Assembly: GCA_026260175.1 (NCBI GenBank) | Contig: JAKCWW010000158.1 | Location: 29,160-93,159 of the forward strand | Direction of reading: 5' to 3' | From: Reticulitermes lucifugus | Taxonomy: Eukaryota; Arthropoda; Insecta; Blattodea; Rhinotermitidae | DNA length: 64,000 nucleotides | In this document: piece by piece, positions 35,155 to 47,399 of the stretch | Numbering within the stretch: position 1 is the stretch's first letter | Layout of the letters: each line of letters starts with the position of its first letter | Position numbers and translations under genes: made by a program | Notes under the pieces: generated by a model | The model's input: only the letters and a program-made list of their open reading frames with translations | What the model was told of the DNA's origin: nothing | Databases searched by the model: none

Positions 35155-35420
35155 CTAGGCTATGGGCTGGAAGTTACGGGGTTCACATCCCGGTAGTGTC
35201 CCGTGATCTTTTATTCTCCAAAACGTCCAGACCGCCTCTGGGGCCGACATAGCCTTCTAATTAATGGCTGCCGTGGTTCTTTTCCGGGGATAAAACGGCC
35301 CAGGCGTGAATTTGACCACTTTCTTTTATCTAGTGCTAAGGTTAAAAATGAGGGTAGCTACACTTCTAGTGCCCCTATACAACTTTATAGCATAGATTGG
35401 AAGAACCTTACCTATTTATA
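35155..35420 (+). repeat. SINE-5 copy (tRNA-derived)
   Basis: A B-box-like GGGGTTCACATCCCGG lies at about 35180. Then come CTCCAAAACGTCCAGACC, GCCTCTGGGGCCGACATAG, GGCTGCCGTGGTTCTTTTCC and GGGGATAAAACGG. The body corresponds to 3868-3950. The A box is CTAGGCTATGGGC-like and weak. Ends were not defined by a target duplication. Confidence 0.55.
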
Positions 35421-35424
35421 GGTG

Positions 35425-36770
35425 GTAAAGCAGGTGGTATGTATAGTGTAAACACAGTAACTTAAAGCTGTGTTCCTCAGTTTCTTTCATACTCCGGACA
35501 CCCCACAAAGATTCACTCATTCTACGGATTCCCTTCCCAAAATTATCACAACCTCATGGACCTCTAAGTCACAACGTGCGGCAGCGTATACCTATAGAAT
35601 ATTTACAAACAATAAACATACAAAACTTCTAAAAAAACTTTACGAATTGAATGTAAAAATGCATTACAGAACTGTGACTTTCCTAGCAATAATGAAAGGA
35701 AATCGAAGTTTGCGAACAACCTAAAGGGAAAAAAACTTTATGTTTTCCTAAGTACAGTCACACTCTTATATCATCATTCCAGATAAACAAATTTTGCAAA
35801 CAATAAAAATATTTAACACAAAATTTTTTCGGGAAGACAAAATTAATGTTGCGGACCCCTCGGGATTCGCGGACTACTCTTTGGCAGCCACTGCTTTTAA
35901 GTGTCGTCACGGAATATCTAGGTCAAGCAGTTACTAAGTTTCAGTCTCCATTACACCAACATCTAATTTAATAATATACTCTGAATTTGTCTCTGTAGTG
36001 GACAAGACAAGATCACAAAATGCAACACAACCAGCAGTTCGCCGCGATATCAAAACTGATACTTTTTATGGTTGCATAAACATTTTACTTTATTATGTGT
36101 CTGTGTTGCATAAAATTAGATTTATCTTTATATCAAACACCTAGTTACATTTCTCTGTCAGTTTTTGTAAGGACGCCGCCTGAATATGACGCGATCGTGT
36201 CGCAGTACGTGGCATACTAGCCACTTAAGTACATTAGACTGTGTTGTATTGGAGACTGAAACGTATGGTAATTATTTAATAATTCAATGTGACGTAAGGA
36301 TTTAAAATTTCATAAAGTAATTACTGTTTCTGCATTGTACTGGGGTATCCTATTTTTGAATTTCGGACCGAAAACCGGCTTTGTTCACTGGAGTCCCTCG
36401 TTACATTCTATGCCCCTTCAGATTGTTCTGTCATGTGATACAATAACTGATGCAGAGTGACGTCACTAATAAAGTGCTCCTCTTTAGTGGTGGTGTTTTA
36501 GATGAGTGAAAGTAATCGCTCTGTTCGGTATCTAATCTGTTGGATGAGGGAGCATTTTACTCCAAGCAGTCGAGCGTCTAACACCAGGTGAAGTTAAATG
36601 GAAAAGGAAACAGAAAAAGGGTAGGTGAAAAGGGAAAGGAAATGCAAGAAAATTTAGGACAGAAAAGATTCGAGTTACAGTAATGTGAATTTTGTATCTG
36701 AAAGGTATCTTTAATTTTGGACACGTTTTGAAGTGCACTCAACCACAATACAAATGGAAGGAAAATTTAG
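35425..36770. other. Unassigned AT-rich DNA
   Basis: A purine-rich patch at about 36595-36665; otherwise short unrecognised frames. Confidence 0.4.
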
Positions 36771-36809
36771 CGGATTTTAAATCGAGGTTGTGGATTAGAT
36801 TTAAGTGAC

Positions 36810-36905
36810 TGAGAAGGCCGGAGAGTGGGCTGTTGCGAACACTGTAATGAAGCTTTGACTTCAAAAAGCAGAGGCGAATTTAATTACCAAGTGAGGGACT
36901 GCGAT
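36810..36905 (+). pseudogene. LINE-J C-terminal tail fragment
   Basis: The frame GAGTGGGCTGTTGCGAACAC onward translates EWAVANTVMKL then a stop. This is the last strand of the LINE-J protein (compare RAVVNTVMKF at 43240 and ALVSAVMNLRVP at about 41000 minus). The following GCAGAGGCGAATTTAATTAC corresponds to the NAGxFL segment. Confidence 0.6.
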
Positions 36906-36909
36906 GTTG

Positions 36910-38535
36910 TTAACAACCAACCTGCTCCATTCAACTTTTTTATGGAATCTTTGAAAAAAGTTCGTTGTGGGTAATGTTTTTTGTAAGTTCCGTAGTTGTT
37001 ATAATGTACAGCCTGCGTGGGTTTTGCATTAATGTCATTACTGTGCCTTTTATTCCCCTACAAATGGCTTTGAGAAACTGAATTAAATTAAACTAAATTA
37101 AATTAAAACGTTACTATTTCTCTTCTGTGATAGGATCAATGTTATAATGCGTAATTTATTTCATTACTTGAATAAATCAGTTGAAATTTTAACAGAAAGT
37201 GTTTATAACAAGCACCTTTAAAAATTCCAAACCCTAATAACTTGAAAAGTCCTGTAAGTACAGACACATTTATACTAAAACATTAGATAAGATAGAAGAA
37301 GAACATGCTCTGTGCGCTGCTCTATGTAAGAAGTATCGAGAGGATTTCTCGACAAAGGTTGTCACAGCAATATTTGCTCAAGCAATTGGTAATTTATGAT
37401 TGGATTAGTAACTACTTTTTGACGTTTATAATTGACATATCTCTAAATAGCGCCATAAAAATAGCAGAAGAGCAGTTCTTTGCCTCTTATATTGCATTAT
37501 GATTCTTAAAATTTGTTGTTGCTACGATGTCTTTGCCTACGCCGTCCTTACGTGACAGCTCCCTGAAACTCAGAAGTTCGGAACTTTCAATCACTTTATT
37601 GTAACGTAACCCACCCATCGAGTGATAGCAGACGAACACGAAACATTAAAAAAGAGCCACGCCCTGTAGATTATGTTATGTGAAAGTAGATTGCCTTACA
37701 ACTTTTGAGACATCCTATGGAAATAAAGTCTAAGGATTGAGTTTTCTTTCTTTGTACTTGATGGCAGATTTGTTTTATTTTACTTTGAAATTACTTTTCC
37801 TTTTATTTCGCAATCAAACTTTTTTTTTGTCAGCAGGGAAGGTAATACTCAGCTTAAAGGCTTGTGAGGCATGGTTCTATGCAGGCAGTTTCACACCGTG
37901 CGATCCTTAACGGATCCTGACCGTCAGGAGCACACAAATTTTATGACCTCTGCACTGTTTATTACTCTCTATGCCCGTGTTTACTTAGTGCGTTGCGTGC
38001 TGATATTTGTGTTCGAAACAATTTTTGTATTAATATCGATTGTATAAAAGTATAAACAATTTAGCATATGTACATGTAACACAACAGTTCTCAGGAGTTT
38101 AACCCCTTTGTTTGATTTCTCAGGGACCGCAGTACTTTCTGAAAATTTTTGTTGGTATAAGAAAATATTTGCTGCATTTCCTCTGAGGCGTTTTCTCGAA
38201 ATATTCCTCGTGGAAGTGAGCTTATTAATGCGTGTATTTTTAAATATCATTTAGTCTGATTCGATTCTAATCAACATTCGACAACTTTTAATAAAACTCC
38301 CAATTTCGAATTTCATGAAGATTTTTTCGGCAGTTCTCACACTCAGAAAATAGACACGCTGCATTTTCAAATTCTAAAGAATCAAAGCATGTGGGAAAAA
38401 AAACATACTTTTCCTGGAATTTACTCCAAAAAAGGACATTATCAATACTTGACACAGTTAAGTAGAATGAGAGACACTTGCAGTATGCTTAGTTCACCTT
38501 GCCCAAGTTTATACAAATAATTTTACAGTAAATAT
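36910..38535. other. Unassigned AT-rich DNA
   Basis: An (AAATT)n-like tract at about 37083-37110. The 65-codon frame at 37305-37502 has no recognised motif. Confidence 0.4.
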
Positions 38536-38544
38536 TAATTTAAA

Positions 38545-38705
38545 TTAGGATTTTTACGTTTGTCATCCCGTTGTGTTAGATTTATAACAAAGAAATAAAT
38601 TGCCGTCAACACAACTATTAGATGTTATATATTTAATGTGGCAATATGTTTCGACCTCAAAGGGTCATCTTCAGGCCAACGGTATAAAATGCATAAAATG
38701 AAATG
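38545..38705 (-). repeat. HH-B family copy
   Basis: The copy reads ACGTTTGTCATCCCGTTGTG, GCCGTCAACACAACTATTAG, ATGTTATATA, the hammerhead-like core, then GCCAACGGTATAAAATGCAT. It is colinear with 24930-25085. Confidence 0.7.
38639..38678 (-). ncRNA. Minimal hammerhead-like ribozyme motif (HH-B, copy 3)
   Basis: On the minus strand: UGGC (38678-38675) pairs with GCCA (38642-38639) as stem I. CUGAAGA is at 38674-38668. Stem II is GACC(C)/(A)GGUC. GAAA is at 38652-38649. The stem III equivalent is CAUAUU, where C-A replaces the expected C-G pair, so this copy looks damaged. Its stem I is A-U where the 25028 copy has G-U, a compatible change. Confidence 0.6.
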
Positions 38706-38714
38706 TATACAATT

Positions 38715-40880
38715 GTAATTATGTATGTAATTGAGATCTCAATTTTAATTGAGATCTAGACTTTCTAGTTGTGTTTACTGCAATTTATTTATCTTATGAA
38801 CTAAGGATCTTGTCCTAATATTCTCCGTGACCTTCGTCCTGCCTGTAACTTCGTTGCTTAGTCGCATCATATGTTGAAACTCTTCAAATTTTTGGTGTCC
38901 TCTGCAGTCACCATCTTCAGGATAAATGTGAGGCGAATGAAGAAGATCCACCGATGTATAGGTTTCGCAGGCAACGTGCACACTTGCCGTTCTGTCACAT
39001 CAGGGAAACTACGGAAACAGTGATAAAATTACAACTGCATCCGTGAGGACAGATACAAACTGAGCAACGTCTAGCTTCTTCTCTTTTACTCCAGACCTTC
39101 TTAAGAAAGCAGGACTCCTTCCAGTCAGATAACAGCATGTGCCACATACCTATATCACTCCCACTGCTAGACAAATATATTGGTCAGTTTTTTGTTTCCT
39201 CTTCATTTATCTTGAAGATGTCTATTACAGTGAAACCCGAAAAGGAGCAGCTTCAACACACAGTACGAGTAAACGCTTTAAACCAAAACTACTTAACTAA
39301 GTATGCAGCTAAATAACTATTTAGAACTAGGAAACTGAATAACTAACTTATAACTACCTAACCACCTAACTAACTGTCTATAACAGAACCTGCAAATGCA
39401 ACACGTCCATTACAAAATTTATTTCCTTCCACGAAATATTTTTTGCGGAACAAACTGAATTTCTCTGTCTAATCATCTTGTAGATTTTTCAAGGGATATT
39501 TTCGAAGAAGTTTCAACACCAATATACTAGGCTCCTCTCTTTTTACAGTAACCAAGCTACAAGGGCAGCCTACTGTAATCTTCTTCAGCTCACTAAAAAT
39601 CTACTCTATGAATACCCTGTCTACATCAGCGACGTTCTTAAAAACATAATAAAGTACCGAGATTAAGAATGAATGGAAATTACTTATCAATACGTAATTA
39701 TGGCGCGACGCCTAATTAAGAACAGAAGTAACTTTACCTTTACATACATTTTCCACCCAGTTTATGCTTCTTATATTTTCTTGTGTACATGCTTGGAATA
39801 AATAAGGCTTAAATGAACAAATTTGGATTCAGTATATCTTTGATCTTCGTGCTATATATAGTTTTAATGTATGAATTAAAGTGAATTATTTATAAGGTGA
39901 GACGTAACCTCCGTAGTGAATGTTTCAAGATGAAGGCACACACACACACATACAGGGAAGGTGAAAGTTTGGGGAAGTTGAAAAGATTTAGCAAATTGTT
40001 TTCTATGATTAAAACGAAAGAAAACGTCTTCCTTGAAGTAGGAATTCCGAACGTCATCACAACTTCAAGGGGTAAAGAGACTAGCATTAATCCTTTTCAT
40101 ACCCCCGCTGTCCTAATTGACGAAATTCAATGAGGTTCCGCGATCAAGTTAATTGAATTCTCTGAAGGTGATCGACAAAGAGGCGAAAGTAGGAACTGAG
40201 AGGCCTTGGTCCTATAAGCAGTTCACACACACTTCATTCTTGCAACACTTTAAGTCAATGCTCCCTAAAATCTTTTTGTGAGCGTATTTTCTTCATGTTT
40301 ATAATTTTTTTGTTTAATTAATGATGTTGTCAGTATTCTGTAGCGTGATACGATAAGAATAATGAATTGGCTAGCTTTTAGAATGAAGCGGTCCTAGTGA
40401 AATTTGTTGCCTTCTCTCACTCTTCGCCTGGATTGTCTATCACAAAACACCTCGCGGGTTAACCAGTCGTCGCGATGGTATTTAAATATGCTATTACCCA
40501 AATCGAAAGCAGCAATGCTTCCAACTGTACCATTACTATCGTATTTATTTTGTTAATAGATTGATTAATTGTATTATCATATCCTCCTGTGTGTGTGTGT
40601 CCATCCCGCCTCTTAAGGACTTCTAAAAGCATTCTCAGATCTTTTATGAATATTGGTATGCACAGTAATCTGTCATTAAAAACCACCTGGTCCCTATACT
40701 TCTTAAATCCGAGCTGTTACATGAATATACTGACATGATGGTCGCGCGAATGTACGAGGATAGGGTGATATTAGAAACATTAAATTAGCGGCTGTGAAAT
40801 TTTTAGGAAATACTTCCACGAGAAACGTGTATCGGTAACTTGGATTAAGATCGTTTTTTTGCTGGACGTAAAATAAAGAA
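38715..40880. other. Unassigned DNA with minor palindromes and an HH-C trace
   Basis: ATTGAGATCTCAAT (38730-38743) is a perfect 14-bp palindrome with a half-repeat beside it. GCAGTCACCATCTTCAGGAT near 38905 is an HH-C-type end. Short CA and GT runs occur at about 39939 and 40588. No gene seen. Confidence 0.4.
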
Positions 40881-40887
40881 TGGCATG

Positions 40888-41025
40888 ACTAACTAACTAA
40901 CTAACTCTATGGAGCAGAGTCCTTCTTGAGAAGCTAACAGGTCATCAGCTAGTCAAGAAATTCCCCTCGTTTTATGGAACCCGAAGGTTCATTACCGCAC
41001 TCACAAGAGCCCGAAGAATGGCATG
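40888..41025 (-). pseudogene. LINE-J 3' end, well-preserved
   Basis: On the minus strand the frame reads ALVSAVMNLRVP, a stop, NEGNFLTS, stops, then PVSFSRRTLLHRVS. It is followed by the terminal (TTAG)n, visible on the plus strand as AACTAACTAACTAACT at 40890. The conserved end and tetranucleotide tail define the 3' terminus of the family. Confidence 0.75.
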
Positions 41026-41029
41026 GCAC

Positions 41030-43190
41030 AGTCATCAAACATTTGGTTATACTTGTGTTTAAATGACCCTTTTTTTCCTAAAATACACTATAAATGTTGC
41101 TACTTACCTTATTTTCCGTATCTCTATGCATATATCTCTTCATCTAAGCGGGTGGCTCCCAGTCTGACGCCGTGGCGCCTGCGCCTCTAGAGAAGCATCA
41201 GGCTGAAATCGAAAAATCTTGAATTACCAGAGCAACAAGCGATACTCTGTGCTGAAGTGAGTGCAGTTTTACGACTCCTGTGTCATCAAACACAGGATGA
41301 TTTTCAAGAAACGCAGGGGTATCTATAAATTTTGTACTTGACGGTCTAATGCAATCGCTCTAACTTTATACTGATGACCCTGATATCAGGATAACAACCA
41401 CATTCCCTATCATTGACTGACTGACTGACTAATTGAATTGTGTCCGTGGTATTAAAAATAATTACGTTTATGTGTTAAATCGCGTGAATATTCCCAGTAG
41501 TTTATCATAATAGTCAAAAAATGAAACAAAAAATGTACATGAAATTTTAGTAAAAATAATTCAACACATTTCGTCTTCCAAAATATGTAAAATTTTTAGG
41601 AGCGTCTAAACATATGTTCGTTGTTATTTATGTTATCGTTTGTAGTCAAATGTGACGCTGTTTGGAAGATTTAAGGGTTAGACTGCAAGTTAATAAGAGC
41701 CATCAATGTATAGAATGTGGGGGTTTTAAAAAGATCCAGCGGGCTCAGGATCGTATCCAGTGTCGGATTCTCGTGAATACAGGAACGAACCTTCGGATTC
41801 CATAAATTTGGCCAACTTATTGATCGTTTTAACAACTATCAGTTGCTCATGAATAATTCTGCTTCGAGTAATATTTCGATAAATCTGGTGCCCAAAATGT
41901 CAACCTGAGGAATTTTCTGTTTAGCGTAGAAGGCATCAGAACTCAATTTTAAATTTAAACACATTTGAGGGTAGTTGTGCTTAATAGTACGAAGTAACTA
42001 TATTTTATAGAAGCATGCTGTAAAACATACTTTCGATTGTGTGATTTGGTGCGACAAATATCACATTCTATATCCACTGTCATTTTCATTTTAGAGGTTG
42101 TTTAATTCTTACTCTGCTGAGATGGTGCCAGTTTGTTTACTGGCTAACCCTCTTATACAAATAGACTTCTTTCCAAAATATAAGACCCGACCTGTTACCA
42201 TATTTCTCACATTTTACTCTTTATTACTTTGTGTTTGTTGTACGCATGAAAATGTTAAATTAAAATTAACAAACTTAATGCAAACGGCGTTTGCAATGCA
42301 TCATAACCTTTAGTTACACAATGCAGGGTGTTCTTGATTCGCTGCATGTTAACAACCCAGTGCGATCTGCAAGTGATTCTCAAGTGTTCAATATTTTATG
42401 AAAATTTACGTTAAAGCTGCAAGGAATGTTAAGGGTGCAGACTTCTAAGACTTTTCGCCCTGTATTGATAGATACATATAGACATTTCGGAAGAACAAAC
42501 TGCTTCCATTCTCCGGGTGCAAGAGGAGGCAATATGTTTATTTAAAACGCCGGTAGCTGTCAAACATAAAACGTGATCTTATACCCAGAAGATCATATTC
42601 TTAATGCTCGCCGCTATAAAAGTACCAGATCTCATTTGTTTACTACGAACGGCACGTTATCACAGTTACAATGCTTCTCTGTCATTCGTCCATTCACATA
42701 TATTCTTTGATTTGTTTTACTTGTGCGCCACTTCTAATATTGTGTACATTCATTAATGAGATCGTAAGAGTTCCTAATTTTTAGTACAGTGCTTTATGCG
42801 CAATGTGACTACAGACTGAGTCATACACTCTCCGATATACAGTGGAATATTTAGCCGGTGTTTGGGCATGTGTGAATAGCATAACCGAGCGTAAGGGAAG
42901 TAACTAGCGATAGCCGTCGGATAAATAAAATCCCTGTACTTGGTAATGACGACAACTAAATTAATAGCTATTAAATAAATTATCTCTTTCTTACAGTTTT
43001 ATATTACGTGAAGTGTCCCAGCAAAACATAATATTAGGGTGATAACATTAAGGATATTGAAATGATTGGAAATTGCAACACGCATAAAGAAAATAAAAAG
43101 CTCTCACAAAATTTTGGTTGTATACCTAAAGCGAATAAACTACCTGTGAGATAGGCATAAATTTGAAGTCATTATGAAAATGGATCTTAG
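41030..43190. other. Unassigned AT-rich DNA
   Basis: (GACT)n at about 41414-41430. No gene seen; the 71-codon frame at 42098-42313 is unrecognised. Confidence 0.4.
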
Positions 43191-43224
43191 AAGTAAATCG
43201 GGTGCAATTTTGTGGACAGAACTA

Positions 43225-43320
43225 AAGTGGGTCAGGATACGGGCTGTTGTGAACACGGTCATGAAATTTCAGTTCCATAAAAGGCAGAGAAATTCTTGAT
43301 CATTTGAGCTCGGTTTTGTG
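43225..43320 (+). pseudogene. LINE-J C-terminal tail fragment
   Basis: The plus strand reads LKWVRIRAVVNTVMKFQFHK then RQRNS and a stop, matching the (W/D)RAVVNTVMNLRVP tail of the family. The surrounding 3' UTR end and (TTAG)n are not preserved. Confidence 0.7.
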
Positions 43321-43334
43321 GAATTAGGTAAGCA

Positions 43335-44690
43335 GTTTCTTCCTTACTTTATTACTTACGTTACGTTCTATGCAGTGCTGGCGTTGTGTCACTGACGATG
43401 AACTCAAGTTATTTCATGAATGCAGAGTGACGTATAAGCAGTATCTATTGGCCTATCGTAATGCAGCCTATCGAAATTTTGCATGTGGGATTGCAGGTAA
43501 TGAAATTTTTCAAGCAGTGTAACCCGTCTCTTCTTTATGTTTTTACCGAATGTCAACAAACTTCATACGTGACACGATTCAATTGTTTTGATTTTGAATC
43601 CGTTTATTTCTAAATATATTAAAATTCGTAGCTTCATTGCAGAATAAAATATGTACGCTATCTAAAATAATAGGCCTATACTCCATAGGCCTAAACACAT
43701 AATGTCGAAACTTTACACGAAGAGATTTTATAAGGATATTTATTTCAGCATCTAATTAATCACTCCGTGTAATTTAAACGTCGGTTTTAATGATTATAAA
43801 TCTCGGCTTCTTCTCAGTGAAGGTAATTATTCATACGGCTCTGCGCCGTACCGCAACGGCGGAAGCTGCGGTCGGTGTGAAGAAATTCATTTTTCTAATG
43901 AGGCACAGAGCCGGAAGGTGTGCGGCCAGTCGCGATTCCCCTGCATCTTCAGACTACGACTCTAACTTTTGGCTTGGTAACCATCTGAAGCGTGAAATTC
44001 ATTTAAATAATACTAAAACTTACAGTTCTTACAGCAACAAAAGAGCAACACTGCATCTCCCTTAAAACAGCAAACTATTTAATATTTTTAGCGGTACAGC
44101 CTACGTGTAGCTGTTTATTTTGAGAGTCTTACAGAAAGCTGAAGTACACTGCGTGGGTCAAACTCTGAGTTAATTTTTAACTTCTTTGTTTTAGTGAAGA
44201 ACATCCTGCTTTGTTCTTATAACTAATGAATAATATTACCATCAAACTCAACTTTTTATATTGTCTAACAATATTCTGTGAACAATGAGATATATACTTC
44301 GGCCCAAAAGTCCAGCATCAGACTTTATAGAAAAATATATAATGAAGTAAAGTATGTTGTTATTACGTAATTGTATTAATTAGTCTGGTACTGATTTGTT
44401 AATGTTAAAGCAGGTGCCACGTAAGGTAATCATTGTGCTCTAAGGCTATGAAAACTAAAATTATTCTAAATTACATTTTAAGATTACGTTCCTACGGCAA
44501 GGTAATACACTGCGTCTCCGTTATAAAGACCGCTCGGTTAATGTTTTGGGAGGGGGGAAATTTCGCTTTCTTATGGTTATCGTACGAAGCACATAAATAC
44601 AATCAGTGTGCCGATTGAAGTTTTTCTAAGGTTAAGTCTGGTTGTACATATGATAACAACTGAAATTTTTATTGTAAATCTGTTGTTAGA
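43335..44690. other. Unassigned DNA with a GC-richer frame
   Basis: The plus-strand frame 43790-44065 (91 codons) has a GC-rich core at 43835-43965 encoding LRRTATAEAAVGVKKFIFLM. I do not recognise it. It may be a fragment of an unplaced transposon protein. The rest is featureless. Confidence 0.35.
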
Positions 44691-44695
44691 AGTTT

Positions 44696-44850
44696 TATAT
44701 GTTCCATGTTCCGGGCATTAATCAGATGTATAAAATTTTTAAAAATACCAACAAATGCACATGAATTTATGAAAGTAATTTAATTATATAGTAATCACCG
44801 ACATGTTTCGATCACTCATTTGGTCTTCTTCAGGATGGTAAGAACAAGAA
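44696..44850 (-). repeat. HH-B-related copy with the most canonical cleavage triplet
   Basis: A diverged flank (AATCAGATGTATAAAA, GTAATCACCGACATG) leads to the core. The stem II loop and flanks differ from the 25028 and 38639 copies, so it may be a sister family. Confidence 0.6.
44796..44837 (-). ncRNA. Minimal hammerhead-like ribozyme motif (HH-B, copy 4)
   Basis: On the minus strand: CAUC (44837-44834) pairs with GGUG (44799-44796) as stem I, with one U-G pair. CUGAAGA is at 44833-44827. Stem II is GACCA/UGAUC-like with one mismatch. GAAA is at 44809-44806, followed by C-AU-G-U and then C at 44800, giving the canonical GUC cleavage triplet. The stem I sequence differs fully from the other HH-B copies yet still pairs, which argues for real structure. 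Confidence 0.65.
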
Positions 44851-44854
44851 TACT

Positions 44855-45315
44855 ATTACAATTAAAATATCAGTCCACAGTTATAATCATATAATTCTGG
44901 TTTAAATTCAGAGTTAAAGGAGTGTCACGTAGATAGGTATAAAAATTAGAAGATAAAAAACTTTTATACGTGGAGTATAGTGCTGTGGGTGATTTACATA
45001 GAAGATTCATGTAGTGAATTATGATCCAAGTCATTGAGCGATGATGTAAACGGCATAGTGAAACATCCGGAAGTTTCACTGGTGTTGTATTTATTGACAG
45101 CACTGTTTACTTTCTTTGTCACCATGTCCATCCGGACTCGATCTCAGTCCCATTCCACTGTGTACCGTTAGATCCAGAAAGTATCAGGGTCGATAGACAG
45201 CAGTGTAGTACCTCGTGATCATGCGTTCATTCTGTACACAATCTTAGACGAAACTTGAAAGCTGTGTCATCATCTGTTATCGAATTCGACACTTCATTAA
45301 CATTACTGACATTGA
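44855..45315. other. Unassigned DNA
   Basis: Nothing recognised; GTGAAACATCCGGAAGTTTC near 45058 is a short imperfect dyad. Confidence 0.4.
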
Positions 45316-45319
45316 CTTT

Positions 45320-45680
45320 TCCTTCTTTCTTCCTTTGTTACTGTCCCTCCTTTTGTGTTTACTTTTCTCTTTCTTTTTCTCCTTTGTATTTTTACTTTTC
45401 CTACACCTTATTTATTTACTTCTCATTCATTTATTTCCATCCATTTCTCTTTTCCTTTATTTCTTTTCTTTATTCTTGACTTCATTTCTTATTCGAACTC
45501 CGCTTCATTTATTTTTTCTCTTTACATATTGTTTGTTCTTATTTTTTCTCTAACGGCTGACATCCTTCCTTGTTTGTATCTTTCTTGTTCCTTCCTTTCG
45601 TTTTTTCTTCCCTAGATTTTCTTTCTTCTAATTTTTTTCTGTTTTTATTTCAGCTTTCTAACTTTCCTTTTTCTCCTTCC
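45320..45680. repeat. Pyrimidine-rich low-complexity tract
   Basis: About 360 bases of T and C with CTTT, TTCC and TTTA words. Three overlapping plus-strand frames here encode F/L/S-rich peptides that only reflect composition. Confidence 0.7.
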
Positions 45681-45684
45681 ATCT

Positions 45685-47180
45685 GTTTTTGTCTCCTTGT
45701 TGAATAATGTTTTCGCCTTACCTCTTACCACTTCAAAAGAGCGTCTGACCGAATGTTGGATAACTGCAGTCCATCTGGTAATTAGATGACACTTCTCTAT
45801 TTCCAAACTGGAATGGCCTAGGCCTCAATACCAAATGCATTAATATACTTCGTACACAATTTTAAGATCTGTAACTTTCAAAACAACGTGTTTTGTATAA
45901 GGGATAAATAGAAGAAAGTATGCTACCGAAAGGATGTTGAGATTTGATCGATTTTCAAGTCCTTGGTACCCTATAAACTTGAGAAAAGAGATATTTTGAA
46001 GGTAGATTTCCCTAGTAACTTGAGATCAGCAGAGCGGAGACGGACAGGGAAATATGACGTAGGCAGAAAGTCGGGTGAAATCGCGAGGAAACAGGAATAT
46101 TTCGTTCTTTGTACGACGACGTGAAAGCTGTGAAGCAACGCAACAAGCACCTGAACTTTCATAAGATCTTCAAGTGGGGGAACGTCATCGACAGGAAAGG
46201 CACAATGAGCTTGTGCGCTGTTAATAGCACTATAGGTGCTGGCGTTGAACCATATTTTAACAGACGGTTTGTTGCACACTAATCATGGAATTCAAATAAA
46301 TATTTTTAAGTCTTGAAGTATGAAGGAAAACGAAGGGGAAAAAATAGTGTAGAGAGGATACTGACAGTACGTTTATTACAGGCGAAACTACTGAACATTT
46401 TACTGCTATGAAACTTCCCAGGTAGTGCCCACTTGTCTGTCAGATAAAGATAGGTTAAATTCGAGGTGAAGCTTTAGAAAGTTAAAATGTAGGTTTGTGG
46501 GAAGTGGATTGTTTTGAGCATGCTGGAGGGAAAAGCTGTGCAGTTACTGCATTAAAGCTACACGGCTTTGGTGTTAATATCGGAAGATATGCATGAAAGC
46601 GTACAGGATAACAGGGCAGGGTCGGAAAACTACGGAAAACCATGACCAATTTGGCCTGTTGCAGGACTTTCCTGATGGTAGCATAGAGTTCAACTAAACA
46701 GTACGCAAAAATTCACCTCACAGGATACATAATCTCTCGCCATTTTAAAGCTTAACTGTTTAATATTGTTTATTTCCCGGATGACGCAAACAGACTTATC
46801 TAAACTTTGGTTCTTTCCCCGCTTAACAGCTTCATACGGCTGATGGCTCGAGAAAGTCGTACTGAATTGTAATCGTCTTTTATTCTAAGTATCAGACGGA
46901 ACTTTAGGTAAAATTTCACATTTATTTAATTGCTAAACAAATAGCACATATAAATTACCTCCGTACTTCAACGGACTGAATAGCACTTGGTACGACACTG
47001 TACCAACTGTAGAAGTTGATATACATGGAGATGGAAATATTTCCATCCGTTTGAAACGTTACGTACCACTCCTTTAGATGTTATGTATGTGTGAGCTGGG
47101 ACTTTTTGGTCAACAAAGAGGCTGACAGAGCATAATCTGGATACTTCAACATTTACATCCCTGAAACACCGACACCTGTT
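45685..47180. other. Unassigned DNA
   Basis: A minus-strand frame of 102 codons (45971-46279) lies in a GC-richer patch but has no recognised motif. Confidence 0.4.
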
Positions 47181-47184
47181 TTGT

Positions 47185-47395
47185 TTTTGGGTGGTCCCTG
47201 GTTCAAATCAGGTTTCGAAAATTCTCCTGAAAAATGTTTGCGTAGCTTTCCTTGCTCCCCCCAATTAATGCAGTTATACTTTTAAGGCCACGACCACTTC
47301 CCTCAACATTGCCTCCAGTTTATTTTACTATAGTCACTCCATCACTCGACGTTATATAATCCAAATTACAGAGCGCATTGTTAAATAAGCCATAT
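47185..47395 (+). repeat. SINE-7 (tRNA-related)
   Basis: A B-box-like CCCTGGTTCAAATCAGG lies at about 47197. Then come TTCTCCTGAAAAATG, GACCACTTCCCTCAACATTG and CATCACTCGACGTTATATAA, ending in GCATTGTTAAATAAG. The 3' half recurs at 19745-19850 and in part near 34922. Confidence 0.55.
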
Positions 47396-47399
47396 ATAA

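Noticed and set aside
45255-45615. Three overlapping plus-strand frames encoding hydrophobic F/L/S-rich peptides that look like membrane proteins
   Set aside because: They lie wholly in a pyrimidine-rich low-complexity tract, and three frames open at once point to composition.
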